Shown: piece after piece, positions 46,226-58,525 of the stretch
Layout: each line of letters starts with the position of its first letter
Numbering within the stretch: position 1 is the stretch's first letter
DNA from: Datisca glomerata
Taxonomy: Eukaryota; Streptophyta; Magnoliopsida; Cucurbitales; Datiscaceae
Assembly: GCA_003255025.1 (NCBI GenBank)
Contig: QANY01007196.1
Span: 484,666 to 548,665, forward strand
Length of the DNA stretch: 64,000 nucleotides
Direction of reading: 5' to 3'
Notes under the pieces: generated by a model
The model's input: only the letters and a program-made list of their open reading frames with translations
The model's database searches: none
What the model was told of the DNA's origin: nothing
Program-made: the position numbers and the translations under genes

Positions 46226-49051
46226 CGTCACATCCCGAAAATTTAACTAAGTTTTAATTAAATATTTTACCCAAAAACATCGTGGAAGCTTGATCAATTT
46301 TTTTAGGTAGAAACAAACTCATATTAAATAGGTTAATATATTATAAAGAAAATCAAATCCTCCATTAAACTCCTAGTTACATAAATAGAAATCTCACTTA
46401 ATAAAACGATCAAGAACCCAAAAGTACATGTTTGAAGTGTCACGATTTAATTTAAATAAAACCCAACAGCAAAGGACTAATTTTGTGGACTTTTAAATAG
46501 GACTCGATGACACTCTTCCGATGCCAGAGACTTAAGACCTCTTCAACAATAAACTCCTCATAAATTTATAATCTAAAAAATTTATAATAACACAGAGTGA
46601 GTATATAAAAATATACTCAGTAAGTAAAATATCACATATGTAAGATAGAGTAACGTTCACAGTCATAACACATGCATACTTTTTATAATCATTCTTAGAG
46701 AGATTACATGTAACGACCGCAGGCTATATCGATCTTGGTCTCCCTCGATGGGGCCTTCTCCCTCACAAGCTTTCCTCACGCGTCATACATTACCCGTCAG
46801 TAATTACTAGCTGTGAGGTAAGTACATGTGACCTTTCTCATGAGTACTACTCTGCACCTTCGAAGAAGTGAAATCAGTTGCGCTAATGCCTTTCCACGAA
46901 ACTAACCAAAGCATATAATAGAGACCATTTCCTTAAGGATTAGGCAAACAAATACCTTCCCGAAGGACAAGGCAAACAGAGCAGAATAGTGGGCACGCGA
47001 CTCTAATGGCATAGAAATAATTCTTCGTGCATTCATTTATCATTTATTCTTAGCTTTCAACATATATTAACTCATCAGACATACAATATAACAAAACACA
47101 TCAGCACCATAATTGAACAATGTTATGAAGAAAGAAGCATCGTGGTATACTATACATCACAAAATCTAAACATAGTTCTATTATAAATTTTCAGCCATAA
47201 AATGCAAACAATTACATAGGGATATCTCACTTACCTTATACACCTATGTAAGTTCCTAAAGTTCAAGTCCTGAAAGGATAACAGTTTGGATGCCTGATTT
47301 TGAAAATTCATTATAAATTGTACCGTACATGAAAAATTATAAAACTTAGTTCTGAACGTTAATACATATCTCATAGATCTTGATTTAAAAGTTTATAATT
47401 ATCGTCATCAACTTGGGTCTGCCTGGCAGTAAAATGAAATTCAGATTTACAAGTTTAACTACTCATTTAAAATATCATATCTTATCTAAAAATTACAAAA
47501 ATTTATAGAACTATATTTACCTATAATAAAAAACTAATGTAAAATATTTGGACCAAAATGATGTAATGTATGCGAGACATGAAGCCATGAAATGGCCCGC
47601 CCCTAATATTTAAATTTCTGAAGAAGAATTAAGAAAATGTTTTCTCCATGCAAATAATTTTTTAAAATTTCAAAATTTTTACAGGAGTAAGATTAATGTA
47701 TTATATGTAATTTATAATATTTTCAGAATTTTTTATCAAAAACTTCTTAGTAAACTAAAATTATTTTATCAGTACTATCAGAATTTTTATCGGAAAAATA
47801 CAACAATGATTAATTCTATATACATAAAACAGTAACCATATATTTTTTTTAACTCTCTATCATGTGACTTTAAACTGATACAATTCTATATGTGTTTAAA
47901 TTCCAACCATAGATTTGATTCCACATAAACTACATGGATGAAGTACTAAGAGTCACGTACAAATCCACTAACACCAGCTCAAAGCTTGAATAAAAAAAAC
48001 ATACATAAAATAACTAAGGCAATGTAAACTAGAAGCCAGAAAAATTACAGTATCAAAATTTGAAGTTTTGAATAGAAAGTTGGCATTAAGAAATATAAAT
48101 TTAAGAATCCATTGAACCAATTCACTTTAAATCTTGTGTGAAACCCTTTAACAAAGTGGTTTTAAAATACCCACTGTTCGGCTTGGTGATAACATGGGAA
48201 AGAGAGATAAAGAACAAGAGCAAGCAGAGAGAATTTTACCTTGAGAATTTTGGCAATTGCATGACTAATGAGAGAGACTGAGAGAACTACAGAGAATAAG
48301 GAGCATGTGAGAGAACAAGCAGAGGCAGTAATGGGAATTAAAGAAAAGAAAATAGAAAAAAAAACAAAGAGGAGAAGTAGGGGGTGAGAGAGCTTACAAG
48401 AGAATGGGGAGGCAGCAGAAATTTCAGTCACAGATACCAATGGCAGCGACGTGAAGGATGACAAAGAGGAGGCAAAGATGGAGAAGGGCGGGGGTAGCGA
48501 ATAAGGAAGAATTTTTTTTAGAGCAGTTTTCAAAGAGGAAGAGGTTTAGTGTTGCTGAAGGTGAGGGATGAGCAACTAAAAACGCAATAAGTGGGGGGAA
48601 TATGACCACTTCCTTTCAAAAGCAAAAAAGGGGATTTGAAATCCCACGTTGGTTGTAGTGTAATTAAGTTAATATTATTTATTTAATAAAAATGAAAAGT
48701 ATTGTTATAGTAGCAGTTTTAGTAGAAAAATTAATACTATTAATACTATTGTTGGGGTAGCAGTTTCAATAGAAATCTAATTTGAAATATGAGTTAACAA
48801 ATTTTGTTAATAGGATTTGGATAATCTACACACTAATTTATAATGTAAGAGAAAGCTAAATATCATTAAATGACCATAGTTTTTTAATTTAATAGCAGAG
48901 TAATGATGTAAAATATATAATAGAATGTGTATATTATAATCGAAAAAAATAGATCAACGATAATAATAAAGAGAGCTATATTAAGAAGATACTTAACCAT
49001 TCTAAAAAATATAATTAGCCAATATACTAACCATAAAAGCCGGGTCTTACA
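46226..49051. mobile_element. 2826 bp insertion, solo-LTR-like, with CTACA target duplication
   Basis: The insertion interrupts the tandem array. The left flank ends ctaca (46221-46225) and the right flank starts ctaca (49052-49056), a 5 bp target duplication. The element runs from 'cgtcacatcccg' to 'ccgggtcttaca', so its ends are (T>C)G...CA with a near-inverted terminal motif (catcccg / cgggtcttac). Joining the flanks restores a normal array unit. There is no internal coding region; a 123-codon open frame at 48162-48533 is low-complexity Ser/Leu/Phe and looks like the CT-rich leader of an LTR read on the minus strand. The size fits a large gypsy solo LTR. Confidence 0.75.
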
Positions 49052-50317
49052 CTACACGACATGCACGATGATCGTGAACCCTTTTTGTAGTCTACATGAT
49101 GGTTACAAGATGTCCCTATAATCGTCTTGTAACTATGTAATCTATTGATGATTACAATATGTTCATGTAATCATCTTATAATCTACATGACAGATACATG
49201 ATGATCGTGAACCCTTCTCGAAGTCTATATGATGGTTACAAGATGTCCGTGTAATCATTTAGTGGTCTACAAGATGGGTACACGATGTCCTTATAATCAT
49301 CTTATAGTCTGCATTACAGGTACATGATGATCGTGAACCTTTATTGTAGTCTACATGATGGTTGTAAGATGTCACTGTAATCATCTAGTAGTCTACAAGA
49401 CGGGTACATGATGAGTACAATATGTCCTTATAATCATCTTGTGGTCTACATAACGGGTACATGATGATCGTGAACCCTTCTTGTAGTCTACATGATGGTT
49501 CCAAGATATCCCTGTAATCATCTAGTAGTCTACAAGACGAGTACATGACGGGTACAAGATGTCCCTGTAATCATCTTGTAGACTACATGACTGATACATG
49601 ATGATCTTAAACCTTTCCTGTATTTTACATGACGGTTATAAGATGTCCTTGTAATCATCTTGTAGTCTACATGATGAGTACATGATGATCATAAACCAGC
49701 CTTCTTGTAGTCAACATGATGGTTACAAGATGTCCCTATAATCATCTTGTAACTGTGTAATCTACATGATGGTTACAAGATTTCTCTATAATCATCTTGT
49801 AATCTACATGACATGTACATGATGATCGTGAACCATTCTTGTAGTTTGCATGATGGTTATAAGATGTCCCTGTAATCATCTAGTAGTGTACGAGACGGGT
49901 ACATGATAGGTACAAGATGTCCCTGTAATCATCTTGCAGTCAACATGACCGGTACATGATGATCGCGAACCCTTATTGTAGTCTACATGATGGTTGCAAG
50001 ATGTCCCTATAATCATCTAGTGTCTACAAGATGAGTACAAGATATCCCTATAATCATCTTATAGTTTACATGAGAGGTACATGATGATCTTAAACCCTTC
50101 TTGTAGTCTACATGATGGTTACAAGATGTCCCTATAATCATATTGTAGTCTATATGATGGGTACATGATGATCGTGAACTCTTTTTGTAGTCTACATGAT
50201 AGTTACAAGATATCCCTATAATCATCTAGTAGTCTACAAGATGGGTACATGATGGTTACAATATGTCCCTATAACCATCTTGTAGTCTACATGACGGGAA
50301 AAATCTCACCATGAAGG
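49052..50317. repeat. Higher-order tandem array, right block
   Basis: The marker 'gatgatcgtgaac' (with variants) recurs near 49070, 49202, 49324, 49462, 49598, 49684, 49820, 49956, 50086 and 50168. Most steps are about 130-138 bp, with two short steps of about 84. The 136 bp unit equals an 84 bp subunit (tacatgatgatcgtgaaccc ... gtctacatgacggg) plus a related 52 bp subunit (tacatgatgggtacaagatg ... ctacaagacggg); short steps lack the 52 bp part. Confidence 0.93.
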
Positions 50318-50424
50318 GGACATTTTATAACCATCATATAGTTACGGGACGATTATAAGGATATTTTGTAACCATCATGTAGACTACAAGAAGGGTTCAC
50401 GATCATCATGTACCGACTTTTTTA
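50318..50424. repeat. Inverted terminal copy of the array unit
   Basis: The text 'ttgtaaccatcatgtagact', then 'acaagaagggttcacgatca' and 'tcatgtacc', is the reverse complement of the array unit ('ggtacatgatgatcgtgaac', then 'ccttcttgtagtctacatga', 'tggttacaa'). The array therefore ends in an inverted partial unit. Confidence 0.85.
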
Positions 50425-50600
50425 AGCCTTCCAACGAAATATCTATTTTCACTTAAATACCCATATTTTATCATTGAATTTTTTTTCAAGCCCTCCAACG
50501 AAATACCCATTTTTTCTCATCGGATTTTTTTTTCAAATCTTCCAATGGAATATCTACCTTTTACCTAAATACTAATTTTTTATCATTGAAATTTTTTTAT
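50425..50600. repeat. Three short tandem repeats of about 47-66 bp
   Basis: Units start 'aagccttccaacgaaatat', 'aagccctccaacgaaatacc' and 'aaatcttccaatggaatat', each followed by T-rich text with 'tcatngaatttttt'. The middle unit lacks about 20 bp. This marks the edge between the array and the ARP4 upstream region. Confidence 0.8.
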
Positions 50601-51081
50601 TAGAGGAAGTGAAAAAGATAGAGGAGGTGAAGAAATTAAATGAAAATGGAGTTGAAGAGTTGGTAACTGATGGATGAGATAAAGTGAGGTTCGTTGTTTT
50701 TATTTGAGATACAGAGAGAGAGTGTAGGTGAAGAAAGAGAATGAATACGGGTTGAAGAATGAGTTGATATTGCATTGGATGGGTATAAGAAAAGTATGAG
50801 GGGAAGAATTTAAAAACAAATTAATGAATGGTGAGTCATATGTATAAATGAACTAAAATCAGTGTAGAGAATCTTTCAACAAATCGTTTTTTGAGGGGTG
50901 TAGGTAAAAACCCGTTTCTTAACGAGTAAACCCGAACTCACACCCCGCGTTCTGTTGGTTTTGAACTTCAGTCCCTTTTCTTTCGGGCTCTGTCGAGGGT
51001 GTTCCTAAATCCCTAACAGAGGTGAGAAATTTCAGAGAAACCCTCCCAAATCCTCCTTGAGACTCTTTTAAACCTTCAGCC
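50601..51081 (+). promoter_or_regulatory. Upstream region of ARP4, promoter not resolved
   Basis: The last 200 bp before the ATG are richer in C and include 'ccctaacagagg' and 'aaaccctcccaaatcc', compatible with a 5' leader. No convincing TATA box near a start site was seen. Confidence 0.35.
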
Positions 51082-54000
51082 ATGTATGGCGGCGGTGAGT
51101 ACTCTGTTTTTGTTACTTTTCTAAGCACTTGCTGCATCAAAGTTCATCTTTCTTCTTTTCTGCAGAACTTCTTCCTCCTGTTTCTATAAATTGTGTTTTA
51201 TTTTACTGCTGCAGACGAGGTATCGGCTATAGTTATTGACCTGGGTTCCCACACTTGCAAAGCTGGTTACGCTGGGGAAGATGCTCCCAAGGCCGTGTTT
51301 CCCTCTGTAAGTGTTACTTCAATTTGTACATGTATGTGTGTCTGCTTGTCACAACGGCGCACAATTATGCACCAATGTCAAATAAAGTGGTGTGGATTTA
51401 GCTATTCATAGTTGTCAACCATTGCTAGTATACGGTATGGTATCAATGTACGACTGTTTGAGTATTGGGTGCATGCGTGGTCTGGTATCTCTGTTGAACT
51501 AGCAGTGTGTTTGTGTAGCTGTATTTAGTCAAACTGTGACAGTCTTGTTACATTCTCTTACGTTTGGCCTTCATGGTAACTGGGATTCATCTCGATGTAC
51601 TTCTACCTGTCAAGGTTGTAGGATCAGTTGACCAAATGGAAGTGGACGACTCAACAAATGGGGAAAAGAACTCTGGGTCAGCTGTAGAGTCTAGAAAAAC
51701 TCTCGACTCTGACAAAGTGAAGGGAAAACGCAAACTCTATGTAGGATCTCAGGCATTAGGATATCGTCGGGATCATATGGAGGTAATTTAATTTACTACC
51801 ATCTTTTCTAAATAAGGCATCAAGTTACTAACATTAGTTATTGTTAATTTTGTAGGATAGTTACAATAAGTTAGGATGTTACGTTTTGTACTTATTTGGC
51901 TGTTGAATCAGGTCTTGTCGCCTATAAAAGATGGAGTTGTTGTTGACTGGGATATGGTTGATAGCATATGGGACCATGCCTTCAGGTAATAACACACTAT
52001 TTCCTACTCTGGTTTTCTTGGCCTCTCGGCCCTCTCCTACTCATTCTTAATGTTTTTAGATTCTAATTAAAATATGTGACATCATGTCATTTTAATTTTA
52101 AAGGATTCTTCTTAATTTTAATTTTAAAGCTTGAGACATTGTAAAATATGTGACATTATGTCATTTGGAAATATGGAGAAGCCACCCTCTTCCCTTCTCT
52201 ATCATTGTTTTAGTGGAAGGATTTTGAAGTTGAAGAGGGTCGGACTTGTGCTATGATCAACGTCTGGGGCTGGGCAAGTCTCACTATAAGTATGACGTTT
52301 CATGTTCAAGAGGAAGGATATTATTCTCAGTGAATGTGGCATATCACTCCTCCATAAAACAATTATAGTTTTATGGGAGCTATACAGACATTCGTTTTCT
52401 TTGATGTCCTGCTATGCAGTATATCATTAACTTCTCAAATTCAACAAAATGCTATTCCATCTGCGATGTCTTTTTGTCCCCTGAAAATCAGACTATGTTA
52501 CCATATGCCATTTGAGTAAAAATCATCTGCCACTTGTATACCTGTAGTGATTCATCCACAAGTATGTGAAGGTTTTCATTCCTTTGGCATTCACTCCTGA
52601 AATACTGTTTATGATATCTAGTTCATTTCTTTAACCTTTCTTAAATGGTGAAGTCAAAATTTTATTGGTAAATTGTTTTCAGGGAATGCCTGCTCGTTGA
52701 TCCTAAAGAGCACCCAATGCTACTTGCAGAACCATCTTCTAACTCACAACAACAGAGAGAGAGGTGATCTGGCACTCTTGAAGAGTTTCCTAATAGTAAT
52801 TTTTTTATTATAGAAAAATGAAGATTTTAATGAATTCTAATTGATGTGTTACCTTTTCTACTGCTGGTCTTTGGCTGCTTTGATTATTTGTTGATTACCG
52901 ATAAAAAAATGTTGTTTGGCAACCTTATGTTGGTAACTTGGTCGACTATAAGGGGAGTGAGGGAGTGATTCACAATATTACCTTTGCCCAGTTGGCCAAA
53001 ATTACATACACGAACCGGGTTAATGCATTAAGTTCTAATTGATGTAGGAACCAGGAAGACTATATCCTTTCCTTTTATGCTTTTAGCTTTCTTTCAGTCT
53101 TTATTGTTCTATTTTTTTAATGCTTATCCGTGTTCTCTGAAATGATTAGTATTTGGAATACTAGTTGCATCTATTCATAAATTTTCATTTGGCAGGACAG
53201 CGGAGCTAATGTTTGAAAAGTATAAAGTTCCTGCATTATTTTTGGCCAAAAATGCTGTATGATTCTAATTCACTTCCACGGAACTCCCACCCTTGCACCT
53301 CTGTTATCAAGAGTATTCTAGAGTTTGTTCTATTTTTGATAGGATATTATGGTCTTTAATTTGCGGCATTATTGACTTTTATGCCAGGTTCTTACATCTT
53401 TTGCTTCAGGGCGTGCTACTTCATTAGTCGTTGATAGGTATAATTTCCTAAGGCTCTTCTTGGTGTTTAGTTGTTGACCTTTGCCTTCATGTCATTTGGG
53501 AGGATTATATTATTAAGTAACTTTGCATTAATAATTTTATTCAAATGCTTTTCTTCTATCACTTCTGCCTTTCCTTTTGTCATGCTTTCTCTTATCTATC
53601 TGTATGTTTGCCAGAGTTGGAATATGGAAACATATAAGTTTGTTATAGTTGTGACATGTGAAAAGTGGTTCAGATCATAATATGTTCATATATATGAAGT
53701 GGGTTCTCGTCAGTCTATCTTAGAGTATAACTTAAAAATTTAGTGCACACTTCATTCTTATTGTTCAAGTGTTTTTGGCTTTAAATAAACTTATAGAGCT
53801 ATGTTCTTTCTTAAAACTACTTTTTTCCTGCGGAAAATGAGTTAATTAGTTTGTATTATTGACAGTGGTGGAGGATCAACTACAGTTGCCCCAGTACATG
53901 ATGGCTATGTTCTTCAAAAGGTACTGCTCCCTATCCAACAACACGGTGAGACTTGACCAAATAAAAAGTACTCTTACATTGTCATTAGCAAGATGAACTT

Positions 54001-57000
54001 ATTTAACTCTCTTCCTATTAACTCTTACATGGTAATTTTGAATTTGTGTGCTAGATCAATACTGCTAATGAGTAGTTGGCAGTGCCAAGGGGTCTGCAAT
54101 TTTCCATCTTCTCTATTGGATTTGTTTGTCTACTATAATTGTTGTCTGATCTGCATTCATGAAAAAATTGTTACCTCATAATGGGTTTACCACGTACATG
54201 ATAAGGAAAAGGTTTCATAGTTCCTGTTCATTGATTCTAACCATATGTTCGCTGTTTTGAAATGTATTACACAACTCATGCACAAACCCACTTTAACATA
54301 TGCTATATGTTAGATTTTTTCGTCTTCTGTCGTGAAATGTATTTTCTGTTTTGCTATAGGCTGTGGCATCTTCTCCTATTGGAGGAGAATTTCTTACCGA
54401 CTGCCTGATTAAAAGTTTGGAGAGCAAAGGTATCGTGGTAAGTGGATGGTTGATTTTGGTCTCATAAGTTATCTGGCTGTCCAGGAATGTTATTGGTTTT
54501 CCCTGCTCAAAATTTTAGTTGCATCGTTGTTGCAGATAAAGCCCAGGTACTCTTTCAAAAGGAAGGAAATACGAGCAGGAGAATTTCAGGTATTTTATTT
54601 GGAAGTTTGATTTCCAGTTGTACGTTCTTCTCATAACTCATAAGTTGTGTCTCCTAATACGTCTTCTTTATGGAGTTTGGACATATTTGTTATATTCGAT
54701 TTACCTTTTCTCCTTTTGAAGTCGTTTTTTCTTAAGATATTTTCTTCGTTTAGTATCCAAAAATATTGTTACAATATGTAGATGCCGCTGCTCCAGGACT
54801 ATTATCCTTCCATTTTTCTCTGAACAACACGCACCTTCATATATATATTACAATGAGCATTTTGAAATGTGTTACTTTTTGTTTTAGTTGATGCTTATTG
54901 TCCCATGGCATCATTACATTTTTCTCTTTTTTTGAATCTTGTAGACAGTTGACCTTGATTTTCCAAATACAACAGAAAGTTACAAACTCTTCTCTCAGGT
55001 ATACGGTTCTTCCTAAATTTCGTATTAGAGATTCATTTTCTTGTTACATTTACTGAATTTTTTTTGTTAGAGGGTAATTGCTAGTGACATCAAGGAATGT
55101 GTGTGCCGAGCCCCAGATACCCCATATGATGGTTGGTGTTCCTCCATATCTTCTATTAATGTGTAATTTGTAGACTGCACATCATATTATTGAAACACAG
55201 TCTTGAAATATGTAACTTGATACATCACATCTACTAGTTTAATGAGGGATGAGAGAAATTGATCTACTCAAGGACTAAACGAGATAGCTTAGTGTCAGGA
55301 GTTGATCCATAAATTAGTTTAGGAGGGGCCAAAGGAGGCACTTACAATGTATTTGTAATGTACAATTGTATATTAGATGAAGTTGTATTTACCAATGAGG
55401 GGTTAGCCTAATGGCTAGGCCTGTGCTTTGCTCCCACAAGGTCTGGGGTTCAACTCCTCTCGAGGGTACCTACATGGCTTTTGACCATAGTTTCCTGTTT
55501 CCCAGAGATTGTAGGGTTTGATTTGACGGAGACTCCAGTTTCGAACTTGGCTTCACATAAAAAGTGTGTTGTCTGGATTATAAAAGAAATTGTATATTAG
55601 GGGAATTTGTAGACCCTTCTGTTCGAATATTTGAGAACATGTTAGGGGAGGTTGGCCTTTGGAAATTTGAACTCATGACCTCCCATTGATAAGGTAAAGT
55701 CCTGAGCCTGTTAGCTCGCCCATGAGACTTAGACTTGCATCGCGTGGAAAAGATTTGACATCAGCAAATCACAAACTGTTTAATATGTTCACTTGATTTA
55801 TTTGGTTTCCTTGATTGATTTTCATTCTCAAGTCGTCAAACAGATGTTGGTACTTTTTTTATAATCATCCTCTGTTTATGACATAGTTTCATGTTGGTGA
55901 CTTTATGAGTGTTGTATTGATTATGGTTTTATATTTTTATGATACAGAAAGTGCATATTCAAACATTCCAATGACCCCGTATGAGCTTCCTGATGGCCAG
56001 TAAGTTCCATACTTAATTATTAGCAAACACTTTTAATCTCATCATGAACCTTTAATTAGTTCTCAATGCTTTGTCTCCCCTTGCTGTAAGTAACTTATAT
56101 AAAGAAATATACGGTACCGACTTTATACTGACAGATGAGCGTTGGATCTCATTTTAGAAATGTTATTTTGTCATCTGACTGTTTATGCATGGCACAGGAC
56201 AATTGAGATTGGGGCTGATAGATTCAAGATTCCTGATGTTCTGTTTAATCCATCCCTGGTCCAGGTGGGTGGGTTGAAAACTCAAAAGATACTTGCTTTT
56301 GAAGTCTTTTTTTCTTCGGTCACTCAATGCTTCTTGTTTTTTTGGGGGTTCAACACACTCAATGCTTCGTGTCCATATCTCTTCTAGTTCAGTCATTGTC
56401 CTTTTCCTCCAATCGAGACATTCATTTTTGTCTCTAGGCTAGGTAGAATTGTGACCGTTCTTGTCGGCTCTTCCGGGACATGGAAGTTGGTGCTTCCAAA
56501 AGGGAAATTTTTATCAACCCATTTAAGTAATATTTGAATGCATTTGGCTGTGCCCGTACTCTTCAGCAACAAGATACGAGCCCTGAAAGAGTTGCGTCTT
56601 TCATTATGAAATTAAATTCCTTACATCTTCTGACTGTTTAAGCTATTAAATGTTTTTTTAATTAACGATGCCCTTGAAAAGGATAAAAAGCTATTAAATA
56701 ACCATCCAACCAGAGTCGATGTTAGCGTGAATTATCTTCTGCTGTATCTGAACATCTTCCTCTTGCACTAATGATTTTCAGGTTCAGTTATCTGTTCTCA
56801 GTTGCATTTTTGGGCTTGTTGACATAAATTATTCTTATTGTACATTAATCTTAAATAAGAAGTCCAAAATGTTTGAGGATCTAAAGTTTCATTTTGAATT
56901 ATCCAAGTGATGATCTGTTCAAAATTGCATATCCGTGTGTACTAAAACTCTTGATTCGCTATATTATATCGAACTTTAACAAGAGTCAGCTTAATTTTAT

Positions 57001-58488
57001 TTTTATTTTTTTTCTTTTTAGATCGTTGATGTTTTGTTTATGTATTTATTTTAGCTGCAAATTCGTTTTCCTTTTCAATTGATATTATGTCAGACTATTC
57101 CCGGCATGGAGAGTGTGGCTGAGACTGCTTCTTTAGTTAGGGGATTGCCGCAAATGGTAAATATTGATGAGAATTTCATTAAATTATTACTTTGAATTTA
57201 ATTAACTTTAAAGTTAATCATGCCTTATGTTTTCTGCTCTGTGTAGGTTATAGAGAGCATTAATAAGTGTGATGTGGACATTCGAAGAGAACTCTTCAGT
57301 AGTATACTGGTATAGTTATAAATATTTCTCGTACTTTGTTCAAGACTCGATAGTACCTATACTATACTCACCAAAGTTCTGTTCTTCCTAGTAATTAGCT
57401 CTTTACAAATCTATAAGACTTGGTAATTGAATTTGTAGATCAGGTCATTTCGACATCGTTGTGTATGTGGACTTCTATGATGATCCAGTTTGTGGATTTA
57501 ACTTTTTTTTTTCCCATTTAACAACTAAAATTTTTAAAAATGCCGTAACTGTCATTTACATTTTAACCCCCGCTGATATCATATGCTTCCCTTTTTTGAA
57601 TTTCTAAATGCCTAGTACTCGTTTGTGCAGCTTGCTGGTGGGACAGCTTCAATGCAACAGTTGAAGGAGCGTCTCGAGAAAGATTTGCTGGAGGTATACT
57701 TGTCTTGTTTCCCCCTCTTTATTTTAGTTTTTCAGATCAGTGACTTACCGATTAAAAAAAAAAATCAGTGACTTACTGGTGGTGCGCCTTAAAAGCATTA
57801 GTGACCCCTCCCAATTCACCTTTCATATAGTCAATTTTGTTGAAAAACTCTTCTTATCTGATCAAAAGAAAAAATTTGGTCTTTGAAGTTAGAACGGTAT
57901 GGTGCCCTTCCTTTTTTTGTCGCTTTTAAAAGACCTGGTTTCGTCGTGCTTATCATTTACAATCTTTGCACTCTAGACGTCAACTTGATTATTTAAATCC
58001 CAGCCTCCTGTCTTCTTCAATCTTTTTGCAGTGTGAGTTGTCAATGAAGCACTATAGACTTTAACTTAATAACTCGAAAGGTGGACTCCAATAGTCCCTT
58101 TTAGTTTTTTATTCATCTGTTTGAGATTTGGCATTAGAGTATACGGTGAAGAATTTGATGGTTACTGAAAGAAGTTGCAAATGAATTCTTTTTTTCAGAC
58201 AATTAAAGAATAGATTGAGAAGAGAGAATGTCAAAAGGCTAGTCACTATGGGCCTGTTTGGTATTGCTGTAGCTTTTTAAATAATCACTATTAGCATAAC
58301 AAGGGCCAGTTTGATATTGCTCTAGCTTTTGGAATAATCACTGTTAGTTGGCTGTTAAAAAAGAATCAGCTTTAATGTTAGGCAGTTGAGTGTTCTGCAT
58401 GAGGTTTTAAAAGTGCTGTTAGTTTTCTATGTTTGATAAATTTAAATGGTTTAAATTGCATATAACACTTAACTGGACATTTTTGTCA

Positions 58489-58525
<37 letters not shown>

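Noticed and set aside
48162..48533. 123-codon open frame with Ser/Leu/Phe-rich sequence
   Set aside because: Lies in a solo-LTR-like insertion; CT-rich leader DNA gives such frames by chance. No domain seen.
45557..50424. CRISPR-like alternating repeats
   Set aside because: The spacers are themselves related repeat subunits, units vary freely, and the host is a plant.
51193..51411. Independent small protein starting upstream of ARP4 exon 2
   Set aside because: It is exon 2 read through its flanking introns; the spliced gene model explains it.
55395..55460. Functional tRNA gene
   Set aside because: Box A and B are present, but cloverleaf stems do not fit and it is flanked by SINE target duplications.
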